This document shows positions 1-10,187 of a stretch of 64,000 nt of DNA, in pieces. The notes beneath the pieces were generated by a model. The model was not told where the DNA came from. It did no database searches and saw only the letters and a list, made by a program, of their open reading frames with translations. Location of the stretch: assembly GCA_001642415.1 (NCBI GenBank), contig LTDK01000060.1, forward strand, positions 1 to 64,000, given 5' to 3'. The number at the start of each line of letters is the position of its first letter. Position 1 is the stretch's first letter. The stretch comes from Nematocida ironsii. Taxonomy: Eukaryota; Microsporidia. The position numbers and the translations under genes are program-made.

Positions 1-621
1 GCTTTCCAACCATAAAGGCAGGTCAATAAAGGAAAATTCGTCAAAATCAAATTTTAAAAGTATTCTCTCACCATTATGTATATTTTTTTCTATAGAAATA
101 GGAACATCAATTCCCTCTGAAAGAAGCAAAAGTGATGCAAGAAGATACAGACTGTCCACCTTGTTACAGTGCGCTCTTAGAAACCGTGTGAATGAGTCAT
201 TTTTGCATGACTCAATAGAAAGATTATTATTTTCACATGGAAACATATAAATCATTGTTTTATGGTAGTAATATAAATAACTAGGGCTATATCTACATCT
301 AGCATTACTGAATTTATATGCTTTATCATTTTCTGGATTTCTTGTATATATGTAGAAATGCTCACTGTCTGTTGATTTGGCACCTTTCTTCATACTATAA
401 TCAGTATCTATTCCCTGTGAAAACAACCGCTTGTTGTACACATAGCTGCTCTTGTGCATGATGTATGTTCTGAGTGGATTTAGTGGTCCACTCTGATTAA
501 TTAGTATGTTTTCACTTATACTAAATGGGCTTTCACATATATTTCGTATATCATTCATCTCTAGTCTTGCACATATTATGTGCATCATTATTAATAATTT
601 CATGATCATACCGTTTTTCAT
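1..621 (-). CDS. Secreted protein of unknown family, C-terminus cut by window edge
   Basis: The frame is open from an ATG at 619-621 to base 1, giving 207 codons with no stop, so the gene continues outside the window. The N-terminus (MKNGMIMKLLIMMHIICARL) reads as a signal peptide, so the product probably enters the secretory pathway. The rest is polar, rich in Asn, Ser and Tyr, with a hydrophobic Leu-rich stretch near residues 160-170. I do not recognise a family. Microsporidia carry expanded families of such secreted proteins thought to act at the host interface, and this gene would fit one, but that is inference. The stretch before the ATG is T-rich on the coding strand, as for many genes here. 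Confidence 0.65.
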   Translation of the reverse strand, partial: MKNGMIMKLLIMMHIICARLEMNDIRNICESPFSISENILINQSGPLNPLRTYIMHKSSYVYNKRLFSQGIDTDYSMKKGAKSTDSEHFYIYTRNPENDKAYKFSNARCRYSPSYLYYYHKTMIYMFPCENNNLSIESCKNDSFTRFLRAHCNKVDSLYLLASLLLLSEGIDVPISIEKNIHNGERILLKFDFDEFSFIDLPLWLES

Positions 622-1762
622 GCTAGGTATAAATAAAATATTTTTTTATTGCCCGAAATTTGCTTTTCCAATGCCTTTTTTAAATAAAATCAGCTTGTTG
701 ATATAAGATTTCCGGTAACTGTTTTTCGGGTGTTATAATACACTTTAAATATTCTGTACTCTTCTTCTTCACACAGACCCTTTGTTCTTCCTATTTATTA
801 TTTTAATAATATTTTATTATTTGACTTTCTATTAACTTCTGTGCTCTTTTTGTTTATAAACCTTCCATATATAAATTATTTTAAAATAGCAAATAGACAC
901 ATTCTTACTAGAAAATTATAAACATAGAAATAAAATATGCTGTATTAGAACACACTAAACAAACACAGAAACAACTTATTTTGTATATGGAAGAACAAAA
1001 ACTGGTAATTAAGAGCATATTTTAAGTAGAATCTTCTCACTGTCAACAGGAATAAACAAGAAAGTATGCTATTTCGGGTTAAAAAGATTGCAACCAAAAA
1101 TTATAGCTTAAGCTATATTAATATAAAGAAAGGTTCATTTATAACAATAGAATACACCAAGATTTTTTATTAACTGAACAAAAATAGAAATACTAGGTGA
1201 ATATAAGATTTTTCAGAATATTTCTATGTATATATAGATAATTTAAAATTTACAACAAATAATAACTAAGAATGTATTATTAAAGTATAATTTGTATGCT
1301 ATTTAATATGAATTAGTGTATATAACCCGAAAATATTCTGTATATTATGTGACAAAAAATAAAGAATTATATTAAGAATAGTATAACCCGAAATAAATAT
1401 ATTTAAAATATTCTTTAATAAATTAGATTACCTAAAATATAAAAAAAAAATATAAAAAAAAAATAGACGGAGAAGAAGAATAGCATAGTAAATTTTCAGA
1501 AAGATACATTAAATTAGGAAGAATAGCCTTTTAGTTTAAATTAGTATAGAAGAGGATGGTTGTATTCCATTAGAAAAAGCTAAACTATGCCATAACCTGA
1601 AAATTTAAATATAATTAATCCAGATTTATTAGGCATATAGCATAGCTTTAAGAAGATAGAAGTTTTTATCCAGAGTTTAAGTTATGTTGTTATGATATTT
1701 GCTTTCTGTTCTTTTTCTTAAATGTGAACTATTATTTATCGCAATTAAATCTGGGTATTTAT
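622..1762. other. Gene-free AT-rich spacer with clustered CCCGAA-type motifs
   Basis: No convincing coding frame or RNA gene is visible. The stretch holds at least five copies or near copies of the dispersed motif ATAACCCGAAAT or its complement, near 650, 726, 1072, 1323 and 1383, with a degenerate copy (AACCTGAAAA) near 1594. Two runs of A separated by TAT lie at 1440-1464. Confidence 0.6.
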
Positions 1763-1990
1763 TTACTTTCCGAAGTCTTTATATAATTTCATATTTTTAA
1801 TAATCACTCGTCGTGAACCACGACAATCACCAATACTTGGCGCTAAACACAGCCCCTGATCATCACTAAACCTCGCCCCTTTGATAACAAAAGATTTATT
1901 CGTCGCATCTAGGATTATTTTGGGGAGAATACACCGAATAGTGATTATGGAATCTGTGCGCGCATGAATAACAATAATTACATATATGAC
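1763..1990 (-). pseudogene. Fragment of Ty3/gypsy-type pol (protease-RT linker region)
   Basis: A short open frame without an ATG start. The translation, including the segment GLCLAPSIGDCRGSRRVIIK, resembles the stretch between protease and reverse transcriptase in Ty3/gypsy polyproteins. There the pattern is a hydrophobic region, a Gly-Leu-x-Leu-Ala-Pro segment, then a basic residue and an isoleucine/valine-asparagine end. No protease catalytic motif or reverse transcriptase follows on either side. It is best read as a decayed retrotransposon piece, related in kind to the relic at 50.7-52.3 kb. The call rests on pattern memory alone, so it is tentative. Confidence 0.45.
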
Positions 1991-2123
1991 CAAGTAGAAT
2001 TGTTCACAAGAAAACTGCTATTCTTATAATTTAAATGCATCTTGAAGAAAAGTACCCATGCCTGTGAACTTATAACCGAGATACAGAAAATAGGCACAGA
2101 ACAGCTATGTTCATAAAGACAGA

Positions 2124-4691
2124 CTACACATCTATATTATCCATTCCATCCGGGGCTTGGTAGTAAGACTTTGTGTGTGCAGTGGCCATTTGTTTAAGCA
2201 TTTTTGGGCGCACGCGAGGCTTGCTCTCTTCAGTGTGCATACTAATAAGGACTTCTGTTGGAGTGCCTTGCCCAGGCTTTATATAGCTCCAGGAAAACCC
2301 GCGGGCTCCCATGACTAGTTTTGTTTCTAGATGGCCCTTTCCCACTAGCCACCGAATGGTCCTGGATAGCAGATCCTTGGTTTTTTTTGAATAAGACCGC
2401 ATTTCAGTAATAAGATGCCCCTCAGTAATAAGCTTTTCTTTCTGCACAACCTTAATAATTTGCAGTGCTTCCTGTAAACAGTTGATCTGTTGAACAGATC
2501 CACCTCTTTGGCAGTTGTCACACCCATCGCCACAGAACTTATTAAATGTTTCTCCAAAGTAGTGTAGAAGAAGGTGCCTCCGACAATCTGTTTTATTCTC
2601 ACAGTACGATATGACTTCTTGTAGATGCCTTCGCTGCCGAGATTTGGCTTCTGCAGACGTGCTCTCATTTCTATCAATCATATAGTCTATTTTTTTCTTG
2701 TCGCTGTATGTATAATACAAAACACATTCGGAGTTTAGCTGGTCCCTTCCAGCACGCCCAGTTTCCTGATAATATCCCTCTAACGACTTTGGAAGGGAGT
2801 AGTGCAGCACATATCGAACATCTTTTTTGTCAATTCCCATCCCAAATGCAATTGTAGCAACAATCACACGAATGTGTGAGGAGTCCCACTCTCGAGCCCG
2901 TTCAGTTCTTTCTTTTGTGGATAGGCCTGCATGGTAGTATCCAGCTCTAATTCCATGGTCTTTTTGTAAAGTTTCAGCAAGCCACTCACAGTCTCGCTTA
3001 GAAAGACAGTAAATAATTCCAGAGTCCTCAGGGTAGTGTGTTTCTATAAAACTTACAATCTCAGCTATCTGGTTTTTTGTCTTTGGAATAACTCGATACT
3101 TCAGATTTGGGCGATTAAAGCTTTGGGTAAATATCTTGCAATTCTTTAGCCGCAGAGCATCTGTCACATCCTTTTTAACTGCTGCGGTTGCAGTTGCAGT
3201 AAGTGCAGTAATGGGGATATTGGGATACCTTTCTTTCAGACGAAACAACTGTGTGTAGTCCGGCCTAAAGTCATGCCCCCATTGCGAAACACAGTGTGCC
3301 TCATCAATCACAAACCGTGTGAGCCTATTTTGCTGCGAAAGAGTTTCTAATGCCCGGTTAAAAGTCTGACTTTCTACAAGCAGCTCAGGAGTCGCATACA
3401 CGATTTTAGTAACCGGCATTCTCTTTTCTGAGGGCTCGTGCTTGTCTTTATCTAGCCCAACCATTAAAATCATGTGGTATGCAATGTCTCGCTCGCTTTT
3501 AGTAAGCGAAGAATTAATTGCTACAGCAGGAATTCCCTTTGCAAGAAGATTCTTTATCTGGTCTTGAATAAGTGCTAGCAGAGGGCTTACCACAACAGTG
3601 ATTCCTCTGGATATTATTGCAGGAAGCTGAAATGTCAGAGACTTTCCTCCCCCTGTGGGCATTAGCACAAACACATCGCGACCATCAAGCACCGCACTAA
3701 TGATCTGCAGTTGATTCTGCCGAAAGTCGTATAAACGAAAAACTTTTCTAAGACACACATATGCCTGTATCTGTTTAAATGTAAGTTCGCGAGAGCCAAG
3801 GTCTGCCTCAGCCTGTGTGGCCTGTGTGCCGCCATCTTCAGACAGCAAGATTTCTGGCATGGCCTCCTGCTTTTGCAAACTCTCCATAGGAATTTTAAAT
3901 ACTCCACTTCTTGTTGACTGGGGCACACTCTCGATTTCTTCAGACATATCTCTCTGCTGAAAGATGCTTTCTTTAGTTCTGCTGCCAATGCCAGTGCAAA
4001 CGTCATTTATTTTGCTAGCGTCCATGTATCTATCAAATTCGTGCAGATTTCTATCTGGCTTATCAGAATATGATAGATCAGAAGATCCCAAAGGATACCG
4101 TGAAGTATCCTCTACATTTATTGCTTTCAAATCAATCTCCTTATTTATACATTCGCTTCCCAGCGGCATGTGTGCATACTTTCCTTGCTGCGGCCTATTT
4201 TCTATTAGTGCTTTCTCACCAGATCGAGCTCTTTCCAGCACAGAGCTTATTAGCTGTGCTCTTTGCTCTAAAAGTATGTATACCTCGCGCATGCTTCTAT
4301 CCATGGCATCGCAAACCGCATGGCTCAGCTCGACTATTCTTCTCTCTTCATCTGCGCTTGCATACCCATCCCAGACATTCTTTTCTGTTTCGCGCGCATC
4401 TTCAAGAATCGCCTTTCTTTTCCCAGATGATGCTTCCTTGGACACAGACAGCTTTGAAGAAAAGTGAAAAATCTCGCTAGAGTCTCTTGTGTTATTGGTT
4501 TCAAATGTGTTTTCGGTTGTTAAATCATGCATGTTCTGTATAGTGCTTTCTCCCAAAACCGTGCTTCCTTGGGCAGAATCAGTCATTTCTACAAACTCTA
4601 TCTCGCTGCTACTTGAATCATTGTCCTTTTCCGTATTAATTTTTGTTAGTGCATACTGTATCATAGGGTCTACTTCATCCAGCTTCTTCAT
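2124..4691 (-). CDS. RecQ-family DNA helicase (Sgs1/BLM-like)
   Basis: An 855-residue ATP-dependent 3'-5' DNA helicase that would unwind recombination and stalled-fork intermediates in the nucleus. The first ~310 residues are polar and low-complexity. The helicase core follows with motif I MPTGGGKS near residue 345, the DEAH box (DEAHCVSQWGHDFRPDY) near 460, and motif VI with QETGRAGRD. A RecQ C-terminal zinc module has its cysteines in CENKTDC and CGDGCDNC, around residues 690-725, followed by a winged-helix-like region. I see no HRDC domain: the protein ends about 130 residues after the zinc module. This makes it shorter than yeast Sgs1 and closer to a minimal BLM/RecQ. The start is the ATG at 4689-4691, which keeps the acidic N-terminal extension. 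Confidence 0.93.
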   Translation of the reverse strand: MKKLDEVDPMIQYALTKINTEKDNDSSSSEIEFVEMTDSAQGSTVLGESTIQNMHDLTTENTFETNNTRDSSEIFHFSSKLSVSKEASSGKRKAILEDARETEKNVWDGYASADEERRIVELSHAVCDAMDRSMREVYILLEQRAQLISSVLERARSGEKALIENRPQQGKYAHMPLGSECINKEIDLKAINVEDTSRYPLGSSDLSYSDKPDRNLHEFDRYMDASKINDVCTGIGSRTKESIFQQRDMSEEIESVPQSTRSGVFKIPMESLQKQEAMPEILLSEDGGTQATQAEADLGSRELTFKQIQAYVCLRKVFRLYDFRQNQLQIISAVLDGRDVFVLMPTGGGKSLTFQLPAIISRGITVVVSPLLALIQDQIKNLLAKGIPAVAINSSLTKSERDIAYHMILMVGLDKDKHEPSEKRMPVTKIVYATPELLVESQTFNRALETLSQQNRLTRFVIDEAHCVSQWGHDFRPDYTQLFRLKERYPNIPITALTATATAAVKKDVTDALRLKNCKIFTQSFNRPNLKYRVIPKTKNQIAEIVSFIETHYPEDSGIIYCLSKRDCEWLAETLQKDHGIRAGYYHAGLSTKERTERAREWDSSHIRVIVATIAFGMGIDKKDVRYVLHYSLPKSLEGYYQETGRAGRDQLNSECVLYYTYSDKKKIDYMIDRNESTSAEAKSRQRRHLQEVISYCENKTDCRRHLLLHYFGETFNKFCGDGCDNCQRGGSVQQINCLQEALQIIKVVQKEKLITEGHLITEMRSYSKKTKDLLSRTIRWLVGKGHLETKLVMGARGFSWSYIKPGQGTPTEVLISMHTEESKPRVRPKMLKQMATAHTKSYYQAPDGMDNIDV

Positions 4692-4997
4692 TATAAAAAT
4701 AATTCGAGATGAGCAAACTCATGCATTTTTATAAATACTTAGACTTGAAAGAAAAAGGCAGTATGGCATGCAATACGCATAATGCACTGTAAAATCCATT
4801 AAATCAGTTATGTATGCATATGTACATAATACAAGGGAACTTAACAGACTCTTTAAAGCTAGTTTGTTTTCGGGTTAAATCGGGTTTTTATTTTTACTAA
4901 CCATACCAAATAGTGCCAAATCGTTTATACATACAAAGAGAAATCATGCAAATCATGTAAAAGCTAAAATATATCCAAAATTATTTTAGAAAAATGT
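4692..4997. other. Spacer between RecQ and V-ATPase D genes
   Basis: This is the promoter side of the RecQ gene and the 3' side of the V-ATPase gene. It holds a doubled dispersed motif, TTTTCGGGTTAAATCGGGTTT, near 4868. No gene is seen. Confidence 0.6.
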
Positions 4998-5627
4998 TTA
5001 TTCATTCCGTCTCTTTGTCTGTACTTTTTTCAATCGGAAAAACTCTTCTCTATCCTGCTCATCAAGCTCTGATTGAACATATGAAATTGTGTTTTCTAAT
5101 TTTGGAATAAGTACATGTTCAAGCGCATTTACTCTTCTATTTGTAGCCAAAACCATCTGATCTATCATTTCAAATGAGACCTGAAGGCTCCCCATCTCTA
5201 CAAGCAGAGACAAGCACCGAATGAATTGGTTTCTAGTGTCTCTCAAAAGCTTTCCAGATGTTCCCATAAATACCATTGGGGTAATTTCCTCTGCTATTTT
5301 GTATGAAGGTATTATTAGCCCTGCAAGCCCTTCTAGACCTATCTGCACAGAAAGAGGGGAGGATTTAGCTTGCTGCAGCGCTAACCTCATGTCTCCTCCA
5401 TAAAACTCTGTTCTTGAAAGAAAAAAGAATGCGCTTTCAATTTCTTTCTCTAGTTCGTGCTTCTTCTGCAAAAGCTTTGAAGCAATTTCCCGGTGCTTCA
5501 TTTGAAGAGCATCTCCCCTTCGCTTGATAAGATTCTTTCCCTTTTCTGCTCCCTGTACACGGCCTTGAAGCTGCCCTAGCGACATTCGTGTCGGAAAAAC
5601 TGCAAGTCTTTGTTCGCCTGCTCCCAT
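4998..5627 (-). CDS. VMA8: V-type ATPase subunit D
   Basis: A 209-residue subunit D of the V1 sector, the long coiled-coil central-stalk protein that couples ATP hydrolysis to rotation of the membrane ring and so acidifies internal compartments. The N-terminus MGAGEQRLAVFPTRMSLGQL and the following helix with LIKRRGDALQMK match the family pattern closely. So do the later segment around QMVLATNRRVNALEHVLIP and the basic C-terminal tail. The ATG at 5625-5627 is chosen because it starts right at the conserved N-terminus; the upstream frame opens only with non-ATG codons. The length is somewhat short of the roughly 250 residues usual in fungi, with the C-terminal tail trimmed. Confidence 0.93.
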   Translation of the reverse strand: MGAGEQRLAVFPTRMSLGQLQGRVQGAEKGKNLIKRRGDALQMKHREIASKLLQKKHELEKEIESAFFFLSRTEFYGGDMRLALQQAKSSPLSVQIGLEGLAGLIIPSYKIAEEITPMVFMGTSGKLLRDTRNQFIRCLSLLVEMGSLQVSFEMIDQMVLATNRRVNALEHVLIPKLENTISYVQSELDEQDREEFFRLKKVQTKRRNE

Positions 5628-6236
5628 AACAATTTTTATTTTTACTGCGTCTAAACACAAAAGAGCAACGCACACTTTGGACTTAATAAAAAAATATTAA
5701 TAACCCGAAAGATCCAAGTAAACATTTCTATACTCCAAAGTATGCATGGCATTCTGAAAAGAAACAATTTAAATTTTTAAGAAACCCCGCATATAAACAC
5801 GTATAAATGCGAGTGTAAATCAAATTAAAATACCAAAGTAAATAAAACACTCTAAAAATATAGTTTTGGTGTATATATAAATTAAAGCATAGAAAGTAGT
5901 TTAATTCTAATAAAAGATACTTCATAAATTTTACTATAGATATATAAAAAGACTATAATATAAAGAGCCACACTTAAAATATTTCTAATGTTCTAATTAA
6001 TATTTTGAAAAAAGCAATAATAGGTGCATATTCAAAACTTTTTTATAATAATGTGTTGTACCTAGAGTTTCAGACTATTTCATACCATTAAAATTTAATA
6101 ACATTCGTGAAGATTAATGATGAATGTGGTGAACATCCTAAAAATAAAAAGAGAATTCTTAGCTATAAAATTTAAATTATACAAACATAAAACTGTCCAT
6201 TTATTTATTAGGACAGACTTTTTATATTTTTTCTAT
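5628..6236. other. AT-rich spacer
   Basis: No gene is supported. A dispersed-motif copy (AATAACCCGAAAG) sits at about 5699. The rest is AT-rich with short frames only. Confidence 0.55.
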
Positions 6237-8432
6237 TTAAAACAATGCCTTTTTTTCTTTTTCATTCTCATGCTTTTCATATGGTTTTAAAACATTATTC
6301 TTCAAAACGTCATATTCTTCAATAGAAACTGAACTAGAGTTTTTAGCAGTAGATGCTGCTATATCATCCTGCAGTGTGTGGGCAGATTTGTCTCCTTTGG
6401 TGGGCTTTTTGTCTACTGAAGCAGGCTTTGAGTATTTATCTAACATATTAAAGTAGACAATCTGGTCATCAATCAAATTCTGGGATGGGCTACTGGCGTC
6501 TGGTTTTATGTCGGCTACCTTTGAATAGCCAATAACAAATTGTGATTTTGTTTTTTCTCGGATCAATGAAAGTGTATTATGCTGGTTAATGCTAATAAAA
6601 GAGCATCGAGTCATAATGAAACGTATGGCAACACATACTCGGTGGACAGATTCTTCAAGCATTCCCTTCTCATTTGTATTTATTTCATTCATGCGATTCT
6701 CCAGCTCCTTAAAGATGCACATGGCAATATTATTGATCTTATCCATGTCAATGAAGTAAATAGAGTTTTCATCGTTCTGTTTTTTAGCACTAAGCCTTGG
6801 GTCTGTTGTTTTTATGCTAGATTCTTTGCGTACTTTAACATCCAACTGCTTAAATAGCATTTCCTTAATTAAAGATTGCTTCTTTTCTTTAGTGCTGCTG
6901 CTTAACATATACTTGTCTAAAAATCCATTTATATCAATAATTGTTTTTTCAGTGGTTTCGACTTTAATCTCCTTTGTAAGGTCAATTATGTTCTTAGAGT
7001 CACTGCTGCTTGTAGATGGCTTGAATATTATGGGGCCGCAGGTGGCAAAGTATACACTGCTTGGCGAAGAGTTCTTTTTTACGGTATTAGCTGGAGAAAT
7101 ACCGTATTGGTTTGGGGTTTTGAGTTTTGTCTTATCAAAGACAGGAATTTCACTGTTAATTTTTGCAATAATATCATCTAGCGACTTCACCATGTCTTCT
7201 ATCACAGTAGATGTTCCTTTCTTGTACTTACTTATTATCTCTCGTCTCCGCGCCTTTCTATCTTCTTGCATGTCGCTGCTTTCTATATTTTGTCTAATTT
7301 TTGATATAGCCATTGTTGTTGGAGCACCGTTCTTAATAAGAGTAGATATTTCTTCTGGATTTACTGCTGCTTCAGTAATGTCTCTGATCATCTCTATCTC
7401 ATTTAGAATTGAAGTACCTATTGGTATTTGCATCTTGTGCAAGAATAAAACTAGGCTTGCAGAGTATCTCAGTGCAGACAGACTTTTATTGCTTAATTTT
7501 AGACCCTTTATATTTTTTCCTACACAGAAGTCTTCAAGAGTTTTTTCAATTTCATTTATATTCATAGAGAGCTGATTGTTCTTCAAGCTTTTATATGACT
7601 GGTTGGTTTTCAATAAAGAAACAATTACATTCTGTCTATTAAGTATTACATCTTTTTCTTTAGAAGAAGTCTTGTTAGATGACTGTGGGTTCATAAAAGA
7701 TTTGCTAGAATCTCTGTCTTCTTTTATTTGGTGGTTTAATTCATTTATTCTGTGCTTTATATCTAGAGAAACAACGCTATTAGTTGTATTTTCTAAAAGC
7801 TTGCCGTCCTTATCCTTTTTCTTTTCTTGTGCCTCTTTGGCATCTTTATTGTTCTCTTTTAAGCTTTCTATTCCTTTCTTAGCAGGGTAATTAAATTCAA
7901 CAAATTTGTTTTTGTCCTCTATTTTCATACTTAGAACATCTTTAGAATCTATAATTTTTTCATTCCTCATTATTGGGGCTTTTTCTTTCTTTTTAGCTTC
8001 TTCATTCTTTATCTTCTTCTCCTTTTCCTTTTTCTCTTCTTTATCTTTTCCTTCTAGCTTCTTTTTTTCAGCTTCCTCCAATTTCTTTTTCTCTTCTTTT
8101 TCTTTTTCCTCTAGTTTCGTTTTTTCCTCTTTTTCTTTCTCCTCTAGTTTCTTTTTCTCTTCTTTTTCTTTTTCCTCTAGTTTCTTTTTTTCAGCTTCTT
8201 CTTTTTCCTTTAGCTTTTTCTGTTCAGCTTCTTGGGCTATTTTATTTACCTCTTCTGGATTTTTGCCAGATTTCATGCCAGATATACTGCTACCTGGGTT
8301 AGTAGTAGATGTTTTTGGTGCTGCTCCACTGCTTTTTTTACTACAACTATACAGAAGAATTATCATTCCTAACATAAATATTATTCCTACAACTATTGCT
8401 GCTGTATATATATTTCTTTTTTTTATATTCAT
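6237..8432 (-). CDS. Membrane-anchored Lys/Glu-repeat protein, unknown function
   Basis: A 731-residue protein with a short basic N-terminus, one strong membrane segment at about residues 9-29 (AAIVVGIIFMLGMIILLY), then a Lys/Glu repeat tract at about residues 65-150 built on the unit KLEEKEKEEK. Such a tract should form a long single alpha-helix or coiled coil. The remaining ~570 residues are polar and mostly helical, with several Ser/Thr-rich linkers. The topology is probably a signal anchor with the bulk on one side of the membrane; which side cannot be settled from sequence. I do not recognise the family. The repetitive DNA at 7990-8240 could vary in length between strains. The opposite strand is open across the repeat, but that is a by-product of the composition. 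Confidence 0.75.
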   Translation of the reverse strand: MNIKKRNIYTAAIVVGIIFMLGMIILLYSCSKKSSGAAPKTSTTNPGSSISGMKSGKNPEEVNKIAQEAEQKKLKEKEEAEKKKLEEKEKEEKKKLEEKEKEEKTKLEEKEKEEKKKLEEAEKKKLEGKDKEEKKEKEKKIKNEEAKKKEKAPIMRNEKIIDSKDVLSMKIEDKNKFVEFNYPAKKGIESLKENNKDAKEAQEKKKDKDGKLLENTTNSVVSLDIKHRINELNHQIKEDRDSSKSFMNPQSSNKTSSKEKDVILNRQNVIVSLLKTNQSYKSLKNNQLSMNINEIEKTLEDFCVGKNIKGLKLSNKSLSALRYSASLVLFLHKMQIPIGTSILNEIEMIRDITEAAVNPEEISTLIKNGAPTTMAISKIRQNIESSDMQEDRKARRREIISKYKKGTSTVIEDMVKSLDDIIAKINSEIPVFDKTKLKTPNQYGISPANTVKKNSSPSSVYFATCGPIIFKPSTSSSDSKNIIDLTKEIKVETTEKTIIDINGFLDKYMLSSSTKEKKQSLIKEMLFKQLDVKVRKESSIKTTDPRLSAKKQNDENSIYFIDMDKINNIAMCIFKELENRMNEINTNEKGMLEESVHRVCVAIRFIMTRCSFISINQHNTLSLIREKTKSQFVIGYSKVADIKPDASSPSQNLIDDQIVYFNMLDKYSKPASVDKKPTKGDKSAHTLQDDIAASTAKNSSSVSIEEYDVLKNNVLKPYEKHENEKEKKALF

Positions 8433-9220
8433 GCATTCACAGAATGCGCTTGTGTTATATAGACAAGTTATACGTGATGTGATTTATAATATATTAATGT
8501 GATTTTTGGCCATTATTTTTCTTATCATTAAATTCACATAAATTACACAAATGGCTTGCTGAGTTGATTTTTATACGTGCCAATTGAATCTTTCTCCTAC
8601 TGCATGCGGGAGAGAAGCACCCCTATCTTATAAAATGGATTCTCCTTATTTGAAATGCGATTTACACCAATAATTTCTCTTATTTTTAATAAATTTCTGT
8701 ATTTTATTTTTTGAGCTGAATTGCTGTAGAATCATTTTGAATTATGCTATAAAATAGTTGATAAAAATAAGCTAAAGGAAATCCCTATAAGAAATTGTAA
8801 ATAAAAATCATACATCGTAAATCCAGAAAGCAAGAGAAATCAATATAAAATATGTGCATGTTAAGTATAGCAACAATATCCAAAATTCAATCCTAAATTA
8901 CTAGACATGTTTTTAATTATTTAGTTTAAGGCGCTTAAATATTTATACCAAAGTTCGAGCTATTTTCAATCAGAGTACTACAATCATGCATATTTAAACA
9001 CTTAAGCACTTCAATTTTTATTTAGATTGATTTTCAGACCATCTAAAATAAACAATTTTAGTTTGGTACTGAGTTTATATCATTATTTATTTTTCTATTT
9101 AATTATTAACATTCGTGTTTCAAATTACATTTGGCTAATAGCTATACTATAAACTACAAATTAATAAGAGTGCCTTTATGCACGGCGAAAAAGTGGTTGT
9201 TTATATCTGTCTATATATTT
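8433..9220. other. Spacer with one GC-richer hairpin-capable patch
   Basis: No gene is seen. Bases about 8590-8615 contain TCTCC...GGGAGA arms around TACTGCATGC, able to form a short stem. No RNA family is recognised. Confidence 0.45.
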
Positions 9221-9457
9221 CTAATTGTTCTCTAAGTGCGGAAGTATTGAGCGCGCCCCAATTCCTAAGTTCTGTCCTGCTGGGCACTCTTCACAGTCAA
9301 TTTCTTCAAAATACTCTTTTAAACTCTCCACTGCACCAACAAAGTGTGATATTTCTTCATTTGGGTATTGGCTTTCAGATAGTTTAAGAAGAATATTTGC
9401 TAATCCATCCACTATGTCATGTAGTGACTCAATTGCTGTTTTTTTAGATGTATCCAT
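9221..9457 (-). CDS. Small acidic helical protein, unknown
   Basis: A 78-residue frame starting at the ATG at 9455-9457 (MDTSKKTAIESLHDIVDGLA). It is largely predicted helix, acidic overall, with two Cys close together (CEEC) followed by a Gly-rich end. The size and heptad-like Leu/Ile spacing suit a small subunit of a larger complex, but I cannot assign one. It stands alone with long AT-rich DNA on both sides. A shifted frame is open on the opposite strand (9225-9500) but has weaker coding character. Moderate confidence that this is a gene. Confidence 0.5.
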   Translation of the reverse strand: MDTSKKTAIESLHDIVDGLANILLKLSESQYPNEEISHFVGAVESLKEYFEEIDCEECPAGQNLGIGARSILPHLENN

Positions 9458-10187
9458 TGGATTTATAAAACTATTTTGTATTTATTCTATTTTTCAATAA
9501 TACGCTAGCATATATAATAGTAGAAGTAGGAAATCTATTTTTCTATTTATTCACCATAACGAAACATAATATAATAGTATAGTTGAATAGTTTCAAAGAC
9601 ATATTTGCACACATCCACACTATATACTTAAATATGTAAAATAATACAGCACCAAAAAACAATTATAATTTTATAAATATCCAGAAATCACACAATTGCA
9701 CGAATGATATATATCATAAAAATATAGCCCCAACCAATTCATATGCATATCTTTAATTTTTTAGAAAACTGGAAACATCAGTAATTCTATGAGCAATGGT
9801 ATTAATTAGATTCTTTTAATAGCTAAATTTTCTTTTTATAATAATATCCGAATATTTCAAGCAATGTTTAGAAAGTAATATAAAACATTGAAATTGCTGT
9901 GTATTTGTGCTTGTTTATTTAACTTTCATCTTTATAGGATATTAATAGAAAATTTAAAGCTTTTTCTTTCTAGTTATAAGAAAATATTATACAATAGTAA
10001 TTTTGTAAATAGTTTAATTTATGCGCCCAGTAGTACAATTTATGTGTAAAAGAAGAATAGTGCAATACGCTTCTATAAATACAGAATTACATAGTGGTGT
10101 GCAGTCTATTTATGGGTTACAAGCAAGTGTGGGTAGTTTTTCATTTTTAGAAAAACTATAGAATTATTTTTATTTTTAGACCCCAGC
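9458..10187. other. Spacer and promoter side of uS5 gene
   Basis: No gene is seen. Close to the uS5 start lies a T-rich stretch, ATTATTTTTATTTTTAG, at about 10164-10179, followed by CCCC just before the ATG. A TATA-like CTATAAATA lies at about 10073. Confidence 0.5.

Noticed and set aside
7576..8502. Long Ser/Phe-rich frames antisense to the Lys/Glu-repeat gene
   Set aside because: Antisense of AAG/GAG repeats yields Phe/Ser/Leu strings automatically; the minus-strand gene has a proper anchor and composition.
8590..8615. GC-rich stem as a possible small RNA
   Set aside because: The stem is short with mismatches, and no box elements, terminator or known family pattern is seen.
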